Shown piece by piece: positions 12,690-24,469 of a stretch of DNA of 64,000 nucleotides. Under the pieces are notes generated by a model. The model was not told the origin of the DNA. It made no database searches and worked only from the letters and a program-made list of their open reading frames with translations. The stretch lies in the NCBI GenBank assembly GCA_963513935.1, contig OY740769.1:108541762-108605761 (forward strand), read 5' to 3'. The DNA is from Aphrophora alni. Its lineage: Eukaryota > Arthropoda > Insecta > Hemiptera > Aphrophoridae. A program made the position numbers and the translations under genes. The first letter of the stretch is position 1, and every line of letters starts with the position of its first letter.

Positions 12690-13270
12690 TGTAGGGTTCC
12701 ACATTTTTTATATTCAATGTTGGGTTGATACCTTGTTTGGTAGGTTAGGCGTAACTAAATGTGACTTAATTAATTGCACCTATAGGGTTTACAATCGCGT
12801 ATCGTAATGAGTGTAGATGGACAAGTATTAAAAATTGGTTAATGTTATAAGTGAATAAGTAAATAAGTGAAGTCTATGTTTAATAATAATTTTAGGATTG
12901 TATGTTACGTTTGTATGTTTTTTGTAATAGTTATGAGGAAAGTAAAGAAAAATGAAATCTTTTATATAGAATAATTATTTCATAAAGTGAGTTGATATCA
13001 GTGTGGTATTATGCGAGTCAGCGAATTCGTAGGTAGAAAAATTTATATCCAAATGTTTTGATTGGTTGGAATGGTTACGAATCGGAATCCTTTAAGAATT
13101 TGAGGGATCAGTCGAGTTCTGGGTCAAATTACTTTATTCTTTGTCCAAAGATGAGAGAAGTTATATTTGACTCTCTTTCCGGCTTCAGGTCGAACTTCTC
13201 ATTTGCCTGACCAGCACTATGCTTTGCTTCAAGAGCGACGAGCTTCTATAAGAGCATTATTAAAAATACA
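12690..13270 (+). repeat. Dispersed repeat, TGTAAC family, copy B
   Basis: Begins TGTAGGGTTCCACATTTTTT, followed by TTGGGTTGATACCTTGTTTG, parallel to copy A at 6333. The shared internal segment includes ATGGACAAG..TTNAAAATTGGTTAATGTT and, later, a GGAATCCT(T/C)TAAG-containing part. It is degenerate, with no ORF. Confidence 0.45.
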
Positions 13271-14429
13271 GTTTTAAATTGCATTTTAATAAACTCAATG
13301 ATTTGCGTTCTTGGTATGAGATGCATACCTTAAACTATTCATCTTGAACTATGTCAAATTTTGAAAATGTATTCAAATACACGTTAACTTGGTTGCTAAT
13401 ATTTCACTAAAAGAAGATATAAGCTGTTTTGTGGAAATAACTTTAAAAATAGTGATAGGTGTTGGCAGAAATGAACAATGAGATGGGTTGAGCTTGGTAG
13501 TGTTAAGATTAGGATAGTTTTAGTTGGGAATAGAGTTTAAGTTCTTTTTAAAAGCTAGAATGAAAACAGTTGCTGAATGAAAGCAGCTGGAAAACTGACG
13601 AAATTGCTTACCATGCAAGCAAGACAGTTGTCATTGGTGCTACAATTATTTGATAAACGTTAATTGGAAAAATTTGTTATTTACAATTAATTTATCTTTA
13701 TTTAATGTGTTGCTTCCTTATTTTTGAAATTTGTGAAGGATTACTCTTTTATATTAATTGGTTAATTTGTTGATTACTGTTTGAAAATAATTTGTAATTA
13801 GTTATTTATAAACTTTGCGAGAAATTTGAGAAATATTGTGTGTTTTGATGTAAAATTACTATATAAGTTGTTCTACACTTTTAGGTTGTCAATTTTTTGT
13901 TATTTCTGAAAAATATTAATTCCTTTTATGTAAATTTGTTTAATTTGTTGATTTAAGAATAATTTATTTAATATACAGTTTGTGTCAATAATTTTTAAAT
14001 ATATATGTATGGCTGTTACGCAATTTGAGATATTTAATATTGTCAGTGGTCAATTTTAAGTTAGTCTTTTGTGTTTCACAAGGAATGAACTGAGTGGGCA
14101 AAAAAAAAACTTATCTCAGGTTTATTACATATTACATATGTTGTGTGAAGGTTCTTTTAAATGCAGACTAGGGAAATTCCTTGGAGTTTGATTGTTTATT
14201 TCCATATTCTAAATATTAAAGTCAATTTGATTCTTTTTCCTAAGAAAAAGTCATCACGGTAATAGACTTATGAAGGCTTAACAGACGTTTATTTTTTATA
14301 TTGGTGAATTTATTAGCTTAGACGATTGTAAATAAATATTATGTCATAAGTCATTCTTTGGTTGTAATACTAATTGGTTTGACATAGCAAGGTTACACAA
14401 GGAATGCTGAAAAAGACTTTTGAACATGT

Positions 14430-14657
14430 CTATAGTGGAACAGCCCTAAGAAGGCACTTGTGCCCGGTGCGGGGCGGTAGAGGAAGAGGTGGATTATGTC
14501 GGAAAATAACACCGTTCCACAAACATTGACTTTGCCTCAGAATCGCCAGCTACCTGAGGGAGGGCTTAAGGGCCGCACCCCTTAACGTTTACTTCGAGAA
14601 TAGCACAGCGTTTTCACCCGATCTGCGAAGTGCTTTCTTAGGCCTGTTCCACTATAG
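14430..14657. mobile_element. Small inverted-repeat element (MITE-like), 228 bp
   Basis: The ends are inverted repeats of about 31 bp: CTATAGTGGAACAGCCCTAA on the left, and on the right the complement of CTATAGTGGAACAGGCCTAA, continuing GAA(G/A)GCACTT. The interior is markedly GC-richer than the surrounding intron. The target duplication is unclear: TATA lies inside both ends and CATG flanks imperfectly, so superfamily assignment is left open. Confidence 0.7.
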
Positions 14658-14959
14658 CATGAATGATGATGCACATGGAATTTGATGTTATATTTTATAG
14701 TTGTAACATATTAGATATTTCCAGATACATGATTACATCACTTACTACTTTGAATACATGTTGTCTTGATCAATTTGACATTGACTGAAATCAACAATTT
14801 AAATATAAAGTTTGTCAGAATATTGTTATTACTAAAAATCGATTAAAAAAAAAAAAAAAATTAATGAAGATTTTTGTTAAAGAAGAAAAGGGAGTTTTGT
14901 AGTTCAAAAATGAGATTTGAATATTTTGTACAAAATGTTTTAGTTAAATTCAAGCGTAA

Positions 14960-15330
14960 TTTGTAAAAGGGGGGAAAACTACAAAAACAAAAATTTAAAT
15001 AACATTACGACGAATAATGATGTACGAATTTTACGGTGAATAGTATTCTGCGATTTCTACGGTGAATAATGTTAAACGATGTAACAATTTATAAATAACG
15101 AGAACTTGAAGAGTTCATAAATTTATGTTACTTAAAAAAAAGAAATGATTTTAAAGTTTATTATTTAATCTAAAAGTTTGCTCAGCATTTTTTAGGGCGC
15201 CAGACTTTCGTCAATTTTGAAAAATGAATTTAAATTAAAATCTTATCTCGGGAGTAAGTTCTTTCTTTAGTGTACTCTCAGTGACTTGGTAGAATGAATA
15301 ACACTGGAACTGAAATTTTGACAAACATTT
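14960..15330 (+). repeat. GGGCGCCAG dispersed repeat, copy 1
   Basis: Shares GAACTTGAAGAGTTC (15101), GCTCAGC...TTTAGGGCGCCAG (about 15180-15203) and TCAATTTTGAAAAA with copies at 29190-29880 (minus), 34040-34590 and 59510-60090. A purine run AAAAGGGGGGAAAA at about 14966-14979 lies upstream; the 29-kb copy has a similar one. It could be part of a long LTR; the class is unknown. Confidence 0.5.
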
Positions 15331-16096
15331 ATTAAACAAATCAAGTTATTAACATGAACATTCATCAAAAAGAAACATATCATGAATATCAATTACAATT
15401 AACATCCTACTAAAACTTGAATTTTATTGCCTTTGAAGAAGGTCTATCTTCATAGTCAAGAATTGACTTTAATTGAAAATTGAATTAATTAAAAATGAAA
15501 CTTGCAAGTATTGAATTACTTTACTGAAGTTAAAATTTTAAAACTGATAATTTTACTCATTTGCCTGAGTACGAAAAATATATAAAATAGAAAAATTAAT
15601 TTTTGTCCATTATCTGACTGATATTTGGACTAATAAAACTTTTTAAATGGAATTAATCAAATTAACATATACTAAATACAAAGAAAAACATGGAACATAT
15701 AAAAAATTTACATAATTGAATCATAACATGTGGTACATGGTTTTACCAAATTGTAGAAACTTATTGTCTTTTAGGACCATTGTTCCTCAGCCTGTGTTTG
15801 AAGCGTTGAATTACAGTTGAGTACACCTGCATTTCGAATAATGTTCGTATTATAATGCTTGAAATAAAGTTCACATAACGTGTTAACACAAAAAATTATT
15901 GTCGGTCTTTTGAAAGCACATGTTTGAGATTGCACAATATAGTTCTTTTTTTTTTAAACTTTTAAACATATACGATTTTATAAAACATACAAGATTGTCT
16001 TTGATACTCTTACGAATGTTCTTCACCATGAATTAAACAAAATTATTACTTCCGAACATATTTTCTACCTTTTTACAGAAAACTCATAACACAACC

Positions 16097-16120
16097 TAGA
16101 TTAGATTAGATTAGATTAGA
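16097..16120 (-). repeat. LINE 3' pentamer tail
   Basis: Nearly five copies of TAGAT on the + strand (ATCTA on the element strand) sit at the 3' end of the LINE, directly beside its target duplication. I-like LINEs often end in short tandem repeats made during target-primed reverse transcription. Confidence 0.75.
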
Positions 16121-16205
16121 GATGGGGTGGAGACCCTCTTCGAGAAGGTCTCCCTGCACGTCAACCATCGGCTTATTGTGCCCCCTATGTGCCGTTCCTG
16201 ATGGA

Positions 16206-19200
16206 TTAGAACCCTGTTCCTCGAACGAGCTTCAGGATTTTCTCTACCAAGTACGTGTCCTCTTCCTCTCCTGGTTGCAGGATACCAAAGAGCTCCCTCC
16301 TTCTGCGCTCCAGCATCCCACAATCGAATATGATGTGTCTTGCTGATTCCACGGCCTGCAGGCAGAGCCGACAGCTTTGGTCGCCTTCAAAGACTCCCAC
16401 TGTTGCAAGATGTTTCCTGAACTGACCATGTCCAGTGATAAGTCCTACTGCTCTTTTAAGCTGTAGCCTGTCTAACTTGATCAATGACTTCGTAAGGTTG
16501 TTACTAGGTCCGTTGATTAGCTGTTTACTCTGTGTGAGCCCTGGAGTCCTATGCCATCTCTGGCGTAGCTCTTCCTTGGCCCAGTTGTTAACTGCGCTTT
16601 TAGCCATGTTGCGGCTGATACAGCACATTGGTTCTGGCCCCATGAAGGGTGTGGATGCTCCTTTCTTAGCGAGGGTATCTGCCATCTCATTACCTTGGAT
16701 GCCACGATGACCTGGCACCCATCTTAATTCCACCATGTTCCTTGTGGAGAGTTTCTTTAGTGTTGAGAGGCAGTCCTTCACCAATTTCGAAGTGATTAAT
16801 ACTGAGTCTAGCGCTTTAAGTGCTGCTTGACTGTCAGAAAGAATGAAGATTTGTCTGTCTCGAAGGCCTTTTGACAAACCCAAATGGGCACAAGCAGTGA
16901 TAGCTAGTATCTCTGCTTGAAATACCGTACAGTGCGTCCCAAGACTCACACTAATGTTAGTCCTTGGTGATGAGCTGTATACTCCATAACCTGAGTTTCC
17001 TTCCATAAGTGACCCATCCGTGTACCAGACGAGAGTCCCTCTGGAAGAACCTGGTTTGTTGTTTCCTTCCCAGTCTTCCCGGTTACCTAAGGTTACCGTG
17101 AAGGGTCTGTTGAAGACATACTCAGTTTGCATTGCGTCTGGCGCCATGTCTAGCACCGAGTTTTTAAGTACGGTGTCAACTATGTCAGAGTGTCCTGCTC
17201 CAGGCAAACCCTTCCGCCACTCATTAACACACGTCAGTCTATAGGCGGATTTCCTTGCCTTTGACATTATGTAAATGTCAAGAGGCGGGAGTCCGAGAAG
17301 AACCTCCAGAGCAGCTGTTGGGCTGCTTCTGAAAGCTCCAGTTATGCACAAGCATGCAAGTCTTTGCAGGCTTGTTAGTTTGCTTCCTGCAGTGGTTTGG
17401 CATGACTTCTTCCACCAGACCACCGCTCCGTATGTAATTTGGGGTCTAATCACTGCTTCATATAGCCAAAGGGCTATGTGAGGCTTAAGTCCCCAGGTAG
17501 TACCAATAAAGCGTCTGGCTGTCATTAGCGCCCATTTCGCCTTATGTATTAAGTTGTCCAGATGTACGTTCCATGTCAGCTTTTGATCAAGGGTTACTCC
17601 AAGATATTTTGCCGACATGGACATATTTATCCGTGTGTTGTCCATGGATATCCTATCCAGGGCTGTTAAGTTTCTCCTCCTAGTGAAGGGAAATATGGTG
17701 GTTTTGCTTGGGTTGACGTTGAGGCCTTCCCTTGCGCACCACAACTTCACCTGTCTCAGATTACTATTCATGATATCCGAGACAGTGTAGTCACTTTTTC
17801 CAATGACCAAGATTGCTATGTCATCTGCATAGCCTTGGATGTATGTTCCTGCTTGGCTAATTTCCGTAAGGAGATCGTCCACCACCATGCTCCACAATAG
17901 AGGTGATAGAACACCTCCCTGTGGGCAACCTCTTGTGGCAGCGACCTCCAGCGAACCACCAAGCAGGGAGCTTTGAATGCGTCTGCTTGTTAGCATTGAG
18001 TGAACCCATCTTGTTACAGCCGGGTTCACCTCTCGCTCTTCCAGTCTGCGCACTATTGATCCAAATAAAGTATTGTCAAATGCACCTTCTATGTCCAAGA
18101 AGGCGCACAGTGCAATTTCCTTCCTTTCCAGTGTGTCCTCGATCCTGCCCACAAGATTATGTAGAGCAGACTCACAGGATTTACCAGGTTGGTAGGCATG
18201 TTGATTGCGATGAAGAGGTGTCCCTAAGAGCACCCCTTCCCTAATGTGTCTCTCAACCAACCTCTCCAATGTTTTCAACAGAAACGAGGATAGGCTGATA
18301 GGTCGATAAGCTTTGGCATCACAATAACTTGCTTTGCCACGCTTGGGAATAAACGTAACTCTGCTGACCCTCCATGCCTGCGGAATGTAGCCGTATGCTA
18401 CGCTGGCTCTGGAAAGCTTGCAGATCAGTTGGATCAAGGCGTCAGGTCCTTCCTGCAATAGTGCAGGATAGATTCCGTCTCCGCCTGGTGATTTAAACGG
18501 GCTAAATTTGTTTATTGCCCATTTTAATTTAGAAATAGTGACAATTTTTCTGGCTATCTTCCAGTCTGCCCGAGATGCCCTTGGCCAAGAGCTGTCCCCA
18601 GCTAGACTTAGACCGCCGTCCATATTATCACTACTTGTGCAACCAGGGAAGTGAGTTTCAAGTAGTAGCTTGAGCGTCTCTTCCGCTGTTTTGGTATACT
18701 CTCCTGTTGGTTTCCGCAAGGTGCCTACAGGATTGTAAGGTTTGGAAGCCATAACTTGTTGCAGTCTTGCTGCCTCCTTCAGACTATTCACTTTTTGGGT
18801 GAATGCCTTCCAGGAATCAAGCTTAGCTTTTTTGATAGCTTTGCTGTATGTGGTGAGAGCTAAATGATACTCCCTCCACTCACCGCTCCGCTTAGAGGCA
18901 TTGAAAAGCCTTCTTATTTGTTTCCTCATGCGACCGAGATCCTGTGACCACCATCTTGTGTTAGGTCTACCTGATCTCGTCCGCAGAGGACAGTTATCCT
19001 GATAGCAGTCCATGATGGCATCCCGAAGCGAGGACGCCACCCTATCTACATCCGGAAATGTTGCAATGTCTCCTTGCATGGACCCAAGTACCGTCGACAG
19101 TTGGTCTGAATAGGACCCCCAGTCTGTCGACCTCGGGTCTCGAAAGAGAGATTGGATGGTTGATGCCTCTAGATGAAACATTATATATTTGTGATCTGAG

Positions 19201-19865
19201 AGGGAGGCTTCTGTTGAAACATGCCAGTTCCCAATCAGTTTTGCAATATTTTCTGTACAAAAAGTAATGTCTATAACCTCGCTCCTGATTTTATTAGAGA
19301 AGGTCGGTGTATTTCCTACATTAACAATTTGTAAGTTATTAGACAAGAGAAAATCAAATAATGACTCACCCCTTGTATTAGTATCAGTGCTGCCCCAGCC
19401 TAGGCGATGATGAGCGTTGGCATCACATCCCACCAGAAGCTGCTGCCGCCTGACAGTGGTTGACTCCACCAGGAGTTCCAGATCCCTAGATGGAGGAGGA
19501 GTTCTGACGTCATAGGGTAGGTAGACGGAGCTAAAAATTGGACCATCCTTTTCCTTCCCATTGCGCCAGTGAATCATCACCGTGGTGATGTCTCTAGAAC
19601 AGAAATCCATTAGGGGCAAGCATTGCAAACCTGACCTTACAAGTATACAGGTACGGTTATTATTAATATTATTGCAGTATATAAGCTTACCTTTTGCATC
19701 GCCTAGTCCGGCAATCCGGCCTCGGTGGAGCCAGGGCTCCTGGACCAGAGCCAGGTCGATGTTGGACCTAATGAAGGTCTGACAGAAGGAGGCCGAAGCC
19801 GCCTTACTGTGATGAAGGTTTACCTGTAGGACCCTCAGCATTGTCTTTTCCTGATAATAAGACAA
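16206..19865 (-). CDS. LINE ORF2: endonuclease, reverse transcriptase, RNase H
   Basis: 1219 codons, uninterrupted. Residues about 10-230 form an APE-type endonuclease, with QEPW at 42-45, GCDANAHH at 146-153 and SDH at 223-225. Residues about 505-765 are the reverse transcriptase, with LDIEGAFDN at 590-598, PQGGVLSPLL at 648-657 and the catalytic YADD at 679-682. Residues about 946-1070 are RNase H with D950, E985, D1011 and D1063. A Cys-rich knuckle lies at C1165, C1168, H1177, C1182. It nicks target DNA and copies the element RNA at the nick. The frame is open to Met1 at 19865, but Met9 just before LRVLQVNLHH may be the true start. It overlaps the 3' end of ORF1 by 38-62 nt in another frame. 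Confidence 0.93.
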   Translation of the reverse strand: MSYYQEKTMLRVLQVNLHHSKAASASFCQTFIRSNIDLALVQEPWLHRGRIAGLGDAKGKLIYCNNINNNRTCILVRSGLQCLPLMDFCSRDITTVMIHWRNGKEKDGPIFSSVYLPYDVRTPPPSRDLELLVESTTVRRQQLLVGCDANAHHRLGWGSTDTNTRGESLFDFLLSNNLQIVNVGNTPTFSNKIRSEVIDITFCTENIAKLIGNWHVSTEASLSDHKYIMFHLEASTIQSLFRDPRSTDWGSYSDQLSTVLGSMQGDIATFPDVDRVASSLRDAIMDCYQDNCPLRTRSGRPNTRWWSQDLGRMRKQIRRLFNASKRSGEWREYHLALTTYSKAIKKAKLDSWKAFTQKVNSLKEAARLQQVMASKPYNPVGTLRKPTGEYTKTAEETLKLLLETHFPGCTSSDNMDGGLSLAGDSSWPRASRADWKIARKIVTISKLKWAINKFSPFKSPGGDGIYPALLQEGPDALIQLICKLSRASVAYGYIPQAWRVSRVTFIPKRGKASYCDAKAYRPISLSSFLLKTLERLVERHIREGVLLGTPLHRNQHAYQPGKSCESALHNLVGRIEDTLERKEIALCAFLDIEGAFDNTLFGSIVRRLEEREVNPAVTRWVHSMLTSRRIQSSLLGGSLEVAATRGCPQGGVLSPLLWSMVVDDLLTEISQAGTYIQGYADDIAILVIGKSDYTVSDIMNSNLRQVKLWCAREGLNVNPSKTTIFPFTRRRNLTALDRISMDNTRINMSMSAKYLGVTLDQKLTWNVHLDNLIHKAKWALMTARRFIGTTWGLKPHIALWLYEAVIRPQITYGAVVWWKKSCQTTAGSKLTSLQRLACLCITGAFRSSPTAALEVLLGLPPLDIYIMSKARKSAYRLTCVNEWRKGLPGAGHSDIVDTVLKNSVLDMAPDAMQTEYVFNRPFTVTLGNREDWEGNNKPGSSRGTLVWYTDGSLMEGNSGYGVYSSSPRTNISVSLGTHCTVFQAEILAITACAHLGLSKGLRDRQIFILSDSQAALKALDSVLITSKLVKDCLSTLKKLSTRNMVELRWVPGHRGIQGNEMADTLAKKGASTPFMGPEPMCCISRNMAKSAVNNWAKEELRQRWHRTPGLTQSKQLINGPSNNLTKSLIKLDRLQLKRAVGLITGHGQFRKHLATVGVFEGDQSCRLCLQAVESARHIIFDCGMLERRRRELFGILQPGEEEDTYLVEKILKLVRGTGF

Positions 19866-20673
19866 GAGAGACTTGCCAGAGTCCTACATGCGCCTTACGC
19901 CCTGCTGCTTTTATGGCTGCAAGGGAGAAGTCATCTACCAGGAGAACGAAGGTACGACCTTTTGGGTCCTTCTTCGTTGCCAGTGTTTTCCACTCTCCGA
20001 CCCTAAGGCTCAGATTCTGTTTGTCGAGCATCTCTAGGATCCTTTCAGGAGTCTCTTCCAGCTCAGCAGGTGCTCTGAAGAACACCTTAGTGGCCCGAAG
20101 AATATCCTTCTTATCACCAACGATAAGCTCGACATCCTCGCCAAGGGGTCTAACATTGGAGATGAGTTTCACCAGCCAAGATTTACTGAGGAGATTAGAG
20201 CACGAAATTATCAGTGCTCCTTTCTCCATGTAAGAGCCTGAAAAGACTGGATATGATCCGTCCTCCAGGCACTCAAACTTTGCCATGATGGCTTTTTGGA
20301 CTGTCCTGCCCTGTTCCTCGGAGAGCTTGTCCTCGGGGAATCTTTTGGGCACGACTGCCATTTTGATTGAGGTTAGAGCTTCCCTAAACGAGGTACTGGG
20401 TTGCGCCGATGTCGATGCACCGTGCTCACCAGACTGTTTGGGTCTCTTCCTTTGAGCTTCAATGGAAGGAGGAGTCGGAGCTTCGGCTCTGCCGCGCTTC
20501 TGTCCCCCTTCCTTGATTGCAGGAACAACGGGGGCTGTCAAGGCAGCCCCTTTGTTCCTACGTTTGTCGAACTTCTTAGGGTCAAAGTCGTCACCAAACT
20601 TTGCCCTCAAAGCTCGTCTCCTCTCTGCTTTAGACATCCTCGGCTTACTTTGGGCCATATTGAGCGTGACCAA
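19804..20673 (-). CDS. LINE ORF1, main part (DUF4780-like nucleic-acid-binding protein)
   Basis: 289 codons. The N-terminal third is basic and disordered (KAERRRALRAKF, RKRPKQSGEHG). The C-terminal half holds a domain with SYMEKGALIISC, WLVKLISNVRPLGE and a closing VLLVDD...GLWQVSL segment. This resembles the DUF4780 domain found in insect LINE ORF1 proteins; the name is from memory. It probably coats the element RNA. The listed start is TTG; the first ATG is MAQSKPRM, at 20658. The frame is open upstream as far as about 20710, where sense continues from the upstream ORF in another frame, suggesting a single-base break. It overlaps ORF2 at its 3' end. Confidence 0.8.
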   Translation of the reverse strand: MVTLNMAQSKPRMSKAERRRALRAKFGDDFDPKKFDKRRNKGAALTAPVVPAIKEGGQKRGRAEAPTPPSIEAQRKRPKQSGEHGASTSAQPSTSFREALTSIKMAVVPKRFPEDKLSEEQGRTVQKAIMAKFECLEDGSYPVFSGSYMEKGALIISCSNLLSKSWLVKLISNVRPLGEDVELIVGDKKDILRATKVFFRAPAELEETPERILEMLDKQNLSLRVGEWKTLATKKDPKGRTFVLLVDDFSLAAIKAAGRKAHVGLWQVSLVLLSGKDNAEGPTGKPSSQ

Positions 20674-20690
20674 CTGCTTAGTAGCGTCCG

Positions 20691-20972
20691 TCAGCTCAGC
20701 CGTGAAGCCGGGGTGTCAAGATTTTCCAAGAGGAGGTCTTCATCCAGCTCAAGGCCCGATTCAACCTCCTCCCTCTCCACCTCCATGTCCACAGATTTCG
20801 AAGCCTGCTCAGTGGCTGCTTCTTGTCTGTTTTCATGGGGTGTTGCTTGATTTGGTGTTTGGACCGTGTAAGCATGCTCTGAGCCTGCTTCCGGTCCTGG
20901 TTTTGTGGCCGAGCTTCCAGCTTGTGGCTGGTACTCCGCCGAGGTTTTTTCATTTTTGTTTATTAGGTCCAT
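20691..20972 (-). pseudogene. LINE ORF1 N-terminal part, in a shifted frame
   Basis: From ATG at 20972 (MDLINKNEKTSAEYQ) an open frame runs to a stop at 20691. It encodes an acidic, low-complexity stretch (EVEREEVESGLELDEDLLLE). The ORF1 main frame is open immediately beyond, across about 20660-20710, so a -1 or +2 shift near 20705 would link the two. Either this copy has an indel, or the two parts are separately translated. The homologous position in the relic at 37.34 kb also carries an ATG. Confidence 0.6.
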
Positions 20973-23900
20973 AAAGTTCCCACGAGTAATGCAGGGTTCT
21001 AAAAGGTCCACCACACAGAGCCCGCATATGTGGTAAGACTAAATTGAAACCGGAGGTCGCCTGGTATCCGGAGTCCGCATACTAGAGTCTAAGCTCCCCC
21101 TTAGACACGCATCCTTCGGCATATGCTGTTCCACCTTGGATTGGGTCCACAGATTGTGGGGATAGTGGGAATCAAGAATAAATGAACGTCCACAAGAGCC
21201 TCAAGCTTCTTGGGACAGAAGACAGAAGAGAGATAGGACAGATTATAGAGAGGTCAAAGAATGGTTGGCGACCTCATTTTGGTTGGGGTGGTGAAAAGAA
21301 GAAGCAGGAGGGGGAAGGGAGGGGGTAAGACGTCCCATGCTTTAGCCGCCTTCGGTGCCGCCATCCGGCAAAGCATCAGGCCACACCGAAAACGTTGCCC
21401 ATCCTGTACCGCGGGGAGGCGCATGAGTCCGCTCTTGCTGCCACCATCTGCATCCCCGGACCAAACCGCCTTCCAGCAGAAAGATCCGAGGGTGCAGATA
21501 ATGCCTGCTTCACAGGACTAACACAACCTAAAATAGGTCTGTGGGCAACTAGCCCTAAAGCTCGACTGACTGCTTAACACGTTTTCTCGCTCTTACCGAG
21601 CCTGTCCATTTCGGTTAAAAACTGCGCAATTCCTTCAAGGCTAGATCCAATAGTCCAACACACTCCCCGATAAAAGTGTCCAATCATGATTCCATAAAAT
21701 TCATAAACATTTTATTTCGACAATTTATTTTAAATTTATACATGGTTATTTATTTTGTTGATTTGGAAATCTATTTTCATCTTAAAATTTACTTTGTTTG
21801 GTACAAAATATTACTTAATCCAGATACCCCCACTATTTTGTCCGCTACTTTCAAATATCTAATCAAACCAACATTTTTACATTATTACAACGATGACTCA
21901 GGTAAAAATATTCTACGTAATAAATGTGGAAGGTTGTTGGGTATTGTAGTAATTTAAAGTACAAGTTGTGTATCTATGAGGAATACGATTAGAGGGGACC
22001 GTTTAGGTTGTAGGCTGAATAAAGTAGGTTTATAACACTAACTGCATGGTTTCCAAAGATTGTGTTTTACATAGCATATGTCAGAACTTGCTAAGCGAGA
22101 TTAGAAGGACTAATTACCAAAGCAGGGTCAGAAGGGCCTAAGGGATGCAAATCAGCGGTCAAGTTGGATGGTGAGGAACCGTGGCTTTGTGAATAGGACT
22201 TAACATAGGTTATAGCGAGGGCGGTACAGTTTGGGATTGTGAGTTACACAAAGTATAGGTGGAAAACACTGAGTCAAATTATGACATCACGATTAAAAAA
22301 AAACCGAGTTGTGCCATGTATGAGTTGCAGCAAAATGTATGTATTTCAGAAAACTTATCTATGGTAAGAAGAGAGGTCAGGAAGCTCTTGTTGACACCAA
22401 AGCTTCAACAACTAGCTCCAAAAGGGAGACAAATAACCCCTCCTTTTTGGACTGATTTCTTTTGTCAATGTCAAACAACTGCTGTGTAGCCAGTTTCAGC
22501 AATGTGCTGGAGGAAACCTGGACATTAGTGATATCTGTTTGATGATGTTAAAGGACCATTGTGGGGGGTAGCATAAAATAGGAAGTAACGTTTTTTTGTT
22601 AAGCATACAAAACATAAGAATACCCACGTCTCAAATCTTAGTATGTACGGAAAATAACGTTTAAAAAGTATAAATGTACGTATGTATGTCCTAGGGTATT
22701 ATTATTTTTATTATAGTATTAATGGGAATGATGAGAGTGAGTTGTAAATGTGAATTAAAAAGAATAAATGTAAAGCTGAGTAGTTAGGATATTCCTCAAC
22801 GAATTCGAGTGAGAGTAGATAAGAGGGAAGTCTAAACAAGTTGAGGCCGTAAGTCGTAAGTCTTGACTTGCGTTGTGTGGAAAGAATGATAGACAGATTG
22901 TTGATAGAATACACATGCAGGGACAGTTTGGCACCAAGATAAGAAACTCGAGAGTTAGTCATTCTAAATAAGTCTATAGCTGTGGTAAACAACTTAGCAA
23001 TAGATCTTTTCTTTTGCTTAGTGGCAGAAAATAATTTGGATTTAGGTTTGCATTTTACTAAACCAAGGTTAGCAACTGAAATAAACAACAAAAGATGTAT
23101 ACCAACTCTGCTAGTTCAGCAATTGTATAGTGTGAGAAAATGAAAGGAATATAGTAGGTGGAGTGACGAATGAGCCAGTATAACTTGTATGCATATTTGG
23201 ATAATAATTAATAAAATCAGATAGGTTTCAGGGTTATGGGGTTAGGTGACTCTCAAAGGAGAATTAGTTTGCTACACTCCATTAGTTACTTCTAAGATAA
23301 GATAATTTTGTGACGATAGTTGAAAAAGTTACTTCTATGATGATATACTTTGAAAATGATATATTTTGTCTTAATACTTTAATAAATTACCTCTACAATG
23401 AAATACTTCGGTGATGAGATGATCGTGCGACAATATGTTATGGAATTTTGTTTCCCTGACATTTACTAGGTCTGTGGGACTGTTTGGCAAGTTAAAAAGG
23501 TCTTGATTAAGGTCTAGTAAAAAACTAAAAGGTTATCCATTTAGCTACTAGGTAGTCGCTCTATCTACTAAAAAAGTTACAGAAAGAATTAAAAAATAGG
23601 TATAATGGATTGTATGAATCACTAGAGCACTGTGGTGAATATTCAATGAAAGAAAAGATCCCAAAACCACAATAAAATACTAACATCACAAATACTGTAT
23701 AGTTATGTTTATTGTACCTTATGTATATTTCAATGGCATTGCTATCATCTTAAGAGATACAATACACACTAACTAACCTTAATAACTACAATTACTATTG
23801 TTAGGGGCGTTCCCTCCGCCCTTCACTTGATGCCCTCGACCAATCATATTTTTTCCTCATCACATCATCACACATCATGTCAATGGGTGTGGCAGCGCCT

Positions 23901-24469
23901 GCTGCCTTCTAATAGATGGTATGGTATGAATATAAAAATAAATTAACTAATAATAATGAAATAAAAATAAAACTAACATACTAATAGAGTGACATTTAAT
24001 ATCTTGGCGTCGTCAAGGAGAACATGCAATTTCTACTATGCATTGTTTGGGTTTGAATGTAAAATTAAATAAAGAAGTAACCAATAACAGATTGATAGAT
24101 AGCATCTGAAAGTATCTGCATTTTAAAAAGTGAAGGTAATTTGTTGTTGAATGCGGATAAAGGGCCTATTCCTAGTTCCTCGTTGTTCTCCTTGTTGAAG
24201 CCATGATGTTAAATGTTACTCCATTAGTTATGTTAGTTTTACTTTTTGGCAAGAAATATTATCTCCAGGCTCTAGGTAACTCAGCTCATTCATGGTATTG
24301 TGCCTAGTCTTGTCTTCCATGTTAGTTCACATTTACAATGTAAAATGTTAGTTATAAGTAACCAAATCGTTAAACCATTGAAAGTAGTGAAAATCAACCC
24401 ATTGAAAATAGTAAAAAACAAAATAACAATGAAAATTACACATCATTGTCAAATAGGGTGGAGGGCATT

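Larger units (their letters stand above)
16099..21519 (-). mobile_element. Nearly full-length I/LOA-group LINE (non-LTR retrotransposon)
   Basis: About 5.4 kb with a 12-bp direct repeat TAACACAACCTA at both edges (16087-16098 and 21520-21531). On the minus strand the order is a GC-rich 5' UTR (21519 to about 20973), ORF1, an overlapping ORF2 (APE endonuclease, reverse transcriptase, RNase H), a short 3' UTR and a pentamer tail. A tandem-repeat tail rather than poly(A), plus an RNase H, fits the I/LOA/R1 broad group. ORF2 is intact, so the copy is fairly recent. ORF1 is broken or split near its 5' part. Confidence 0.85.

Noticed and set aside
20401..20974. Open frames of 149 and 170 codons on the + strand
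   Set aside because: They lie opposite LINE ORF1 and its N-terminal part; they are GC-rich antisense shadows with no family features.
22711..23091. 126-codon minus-strand open frame
   Set aside because: No recognised motif; possibly a repeat-derived relic, but unsupported.
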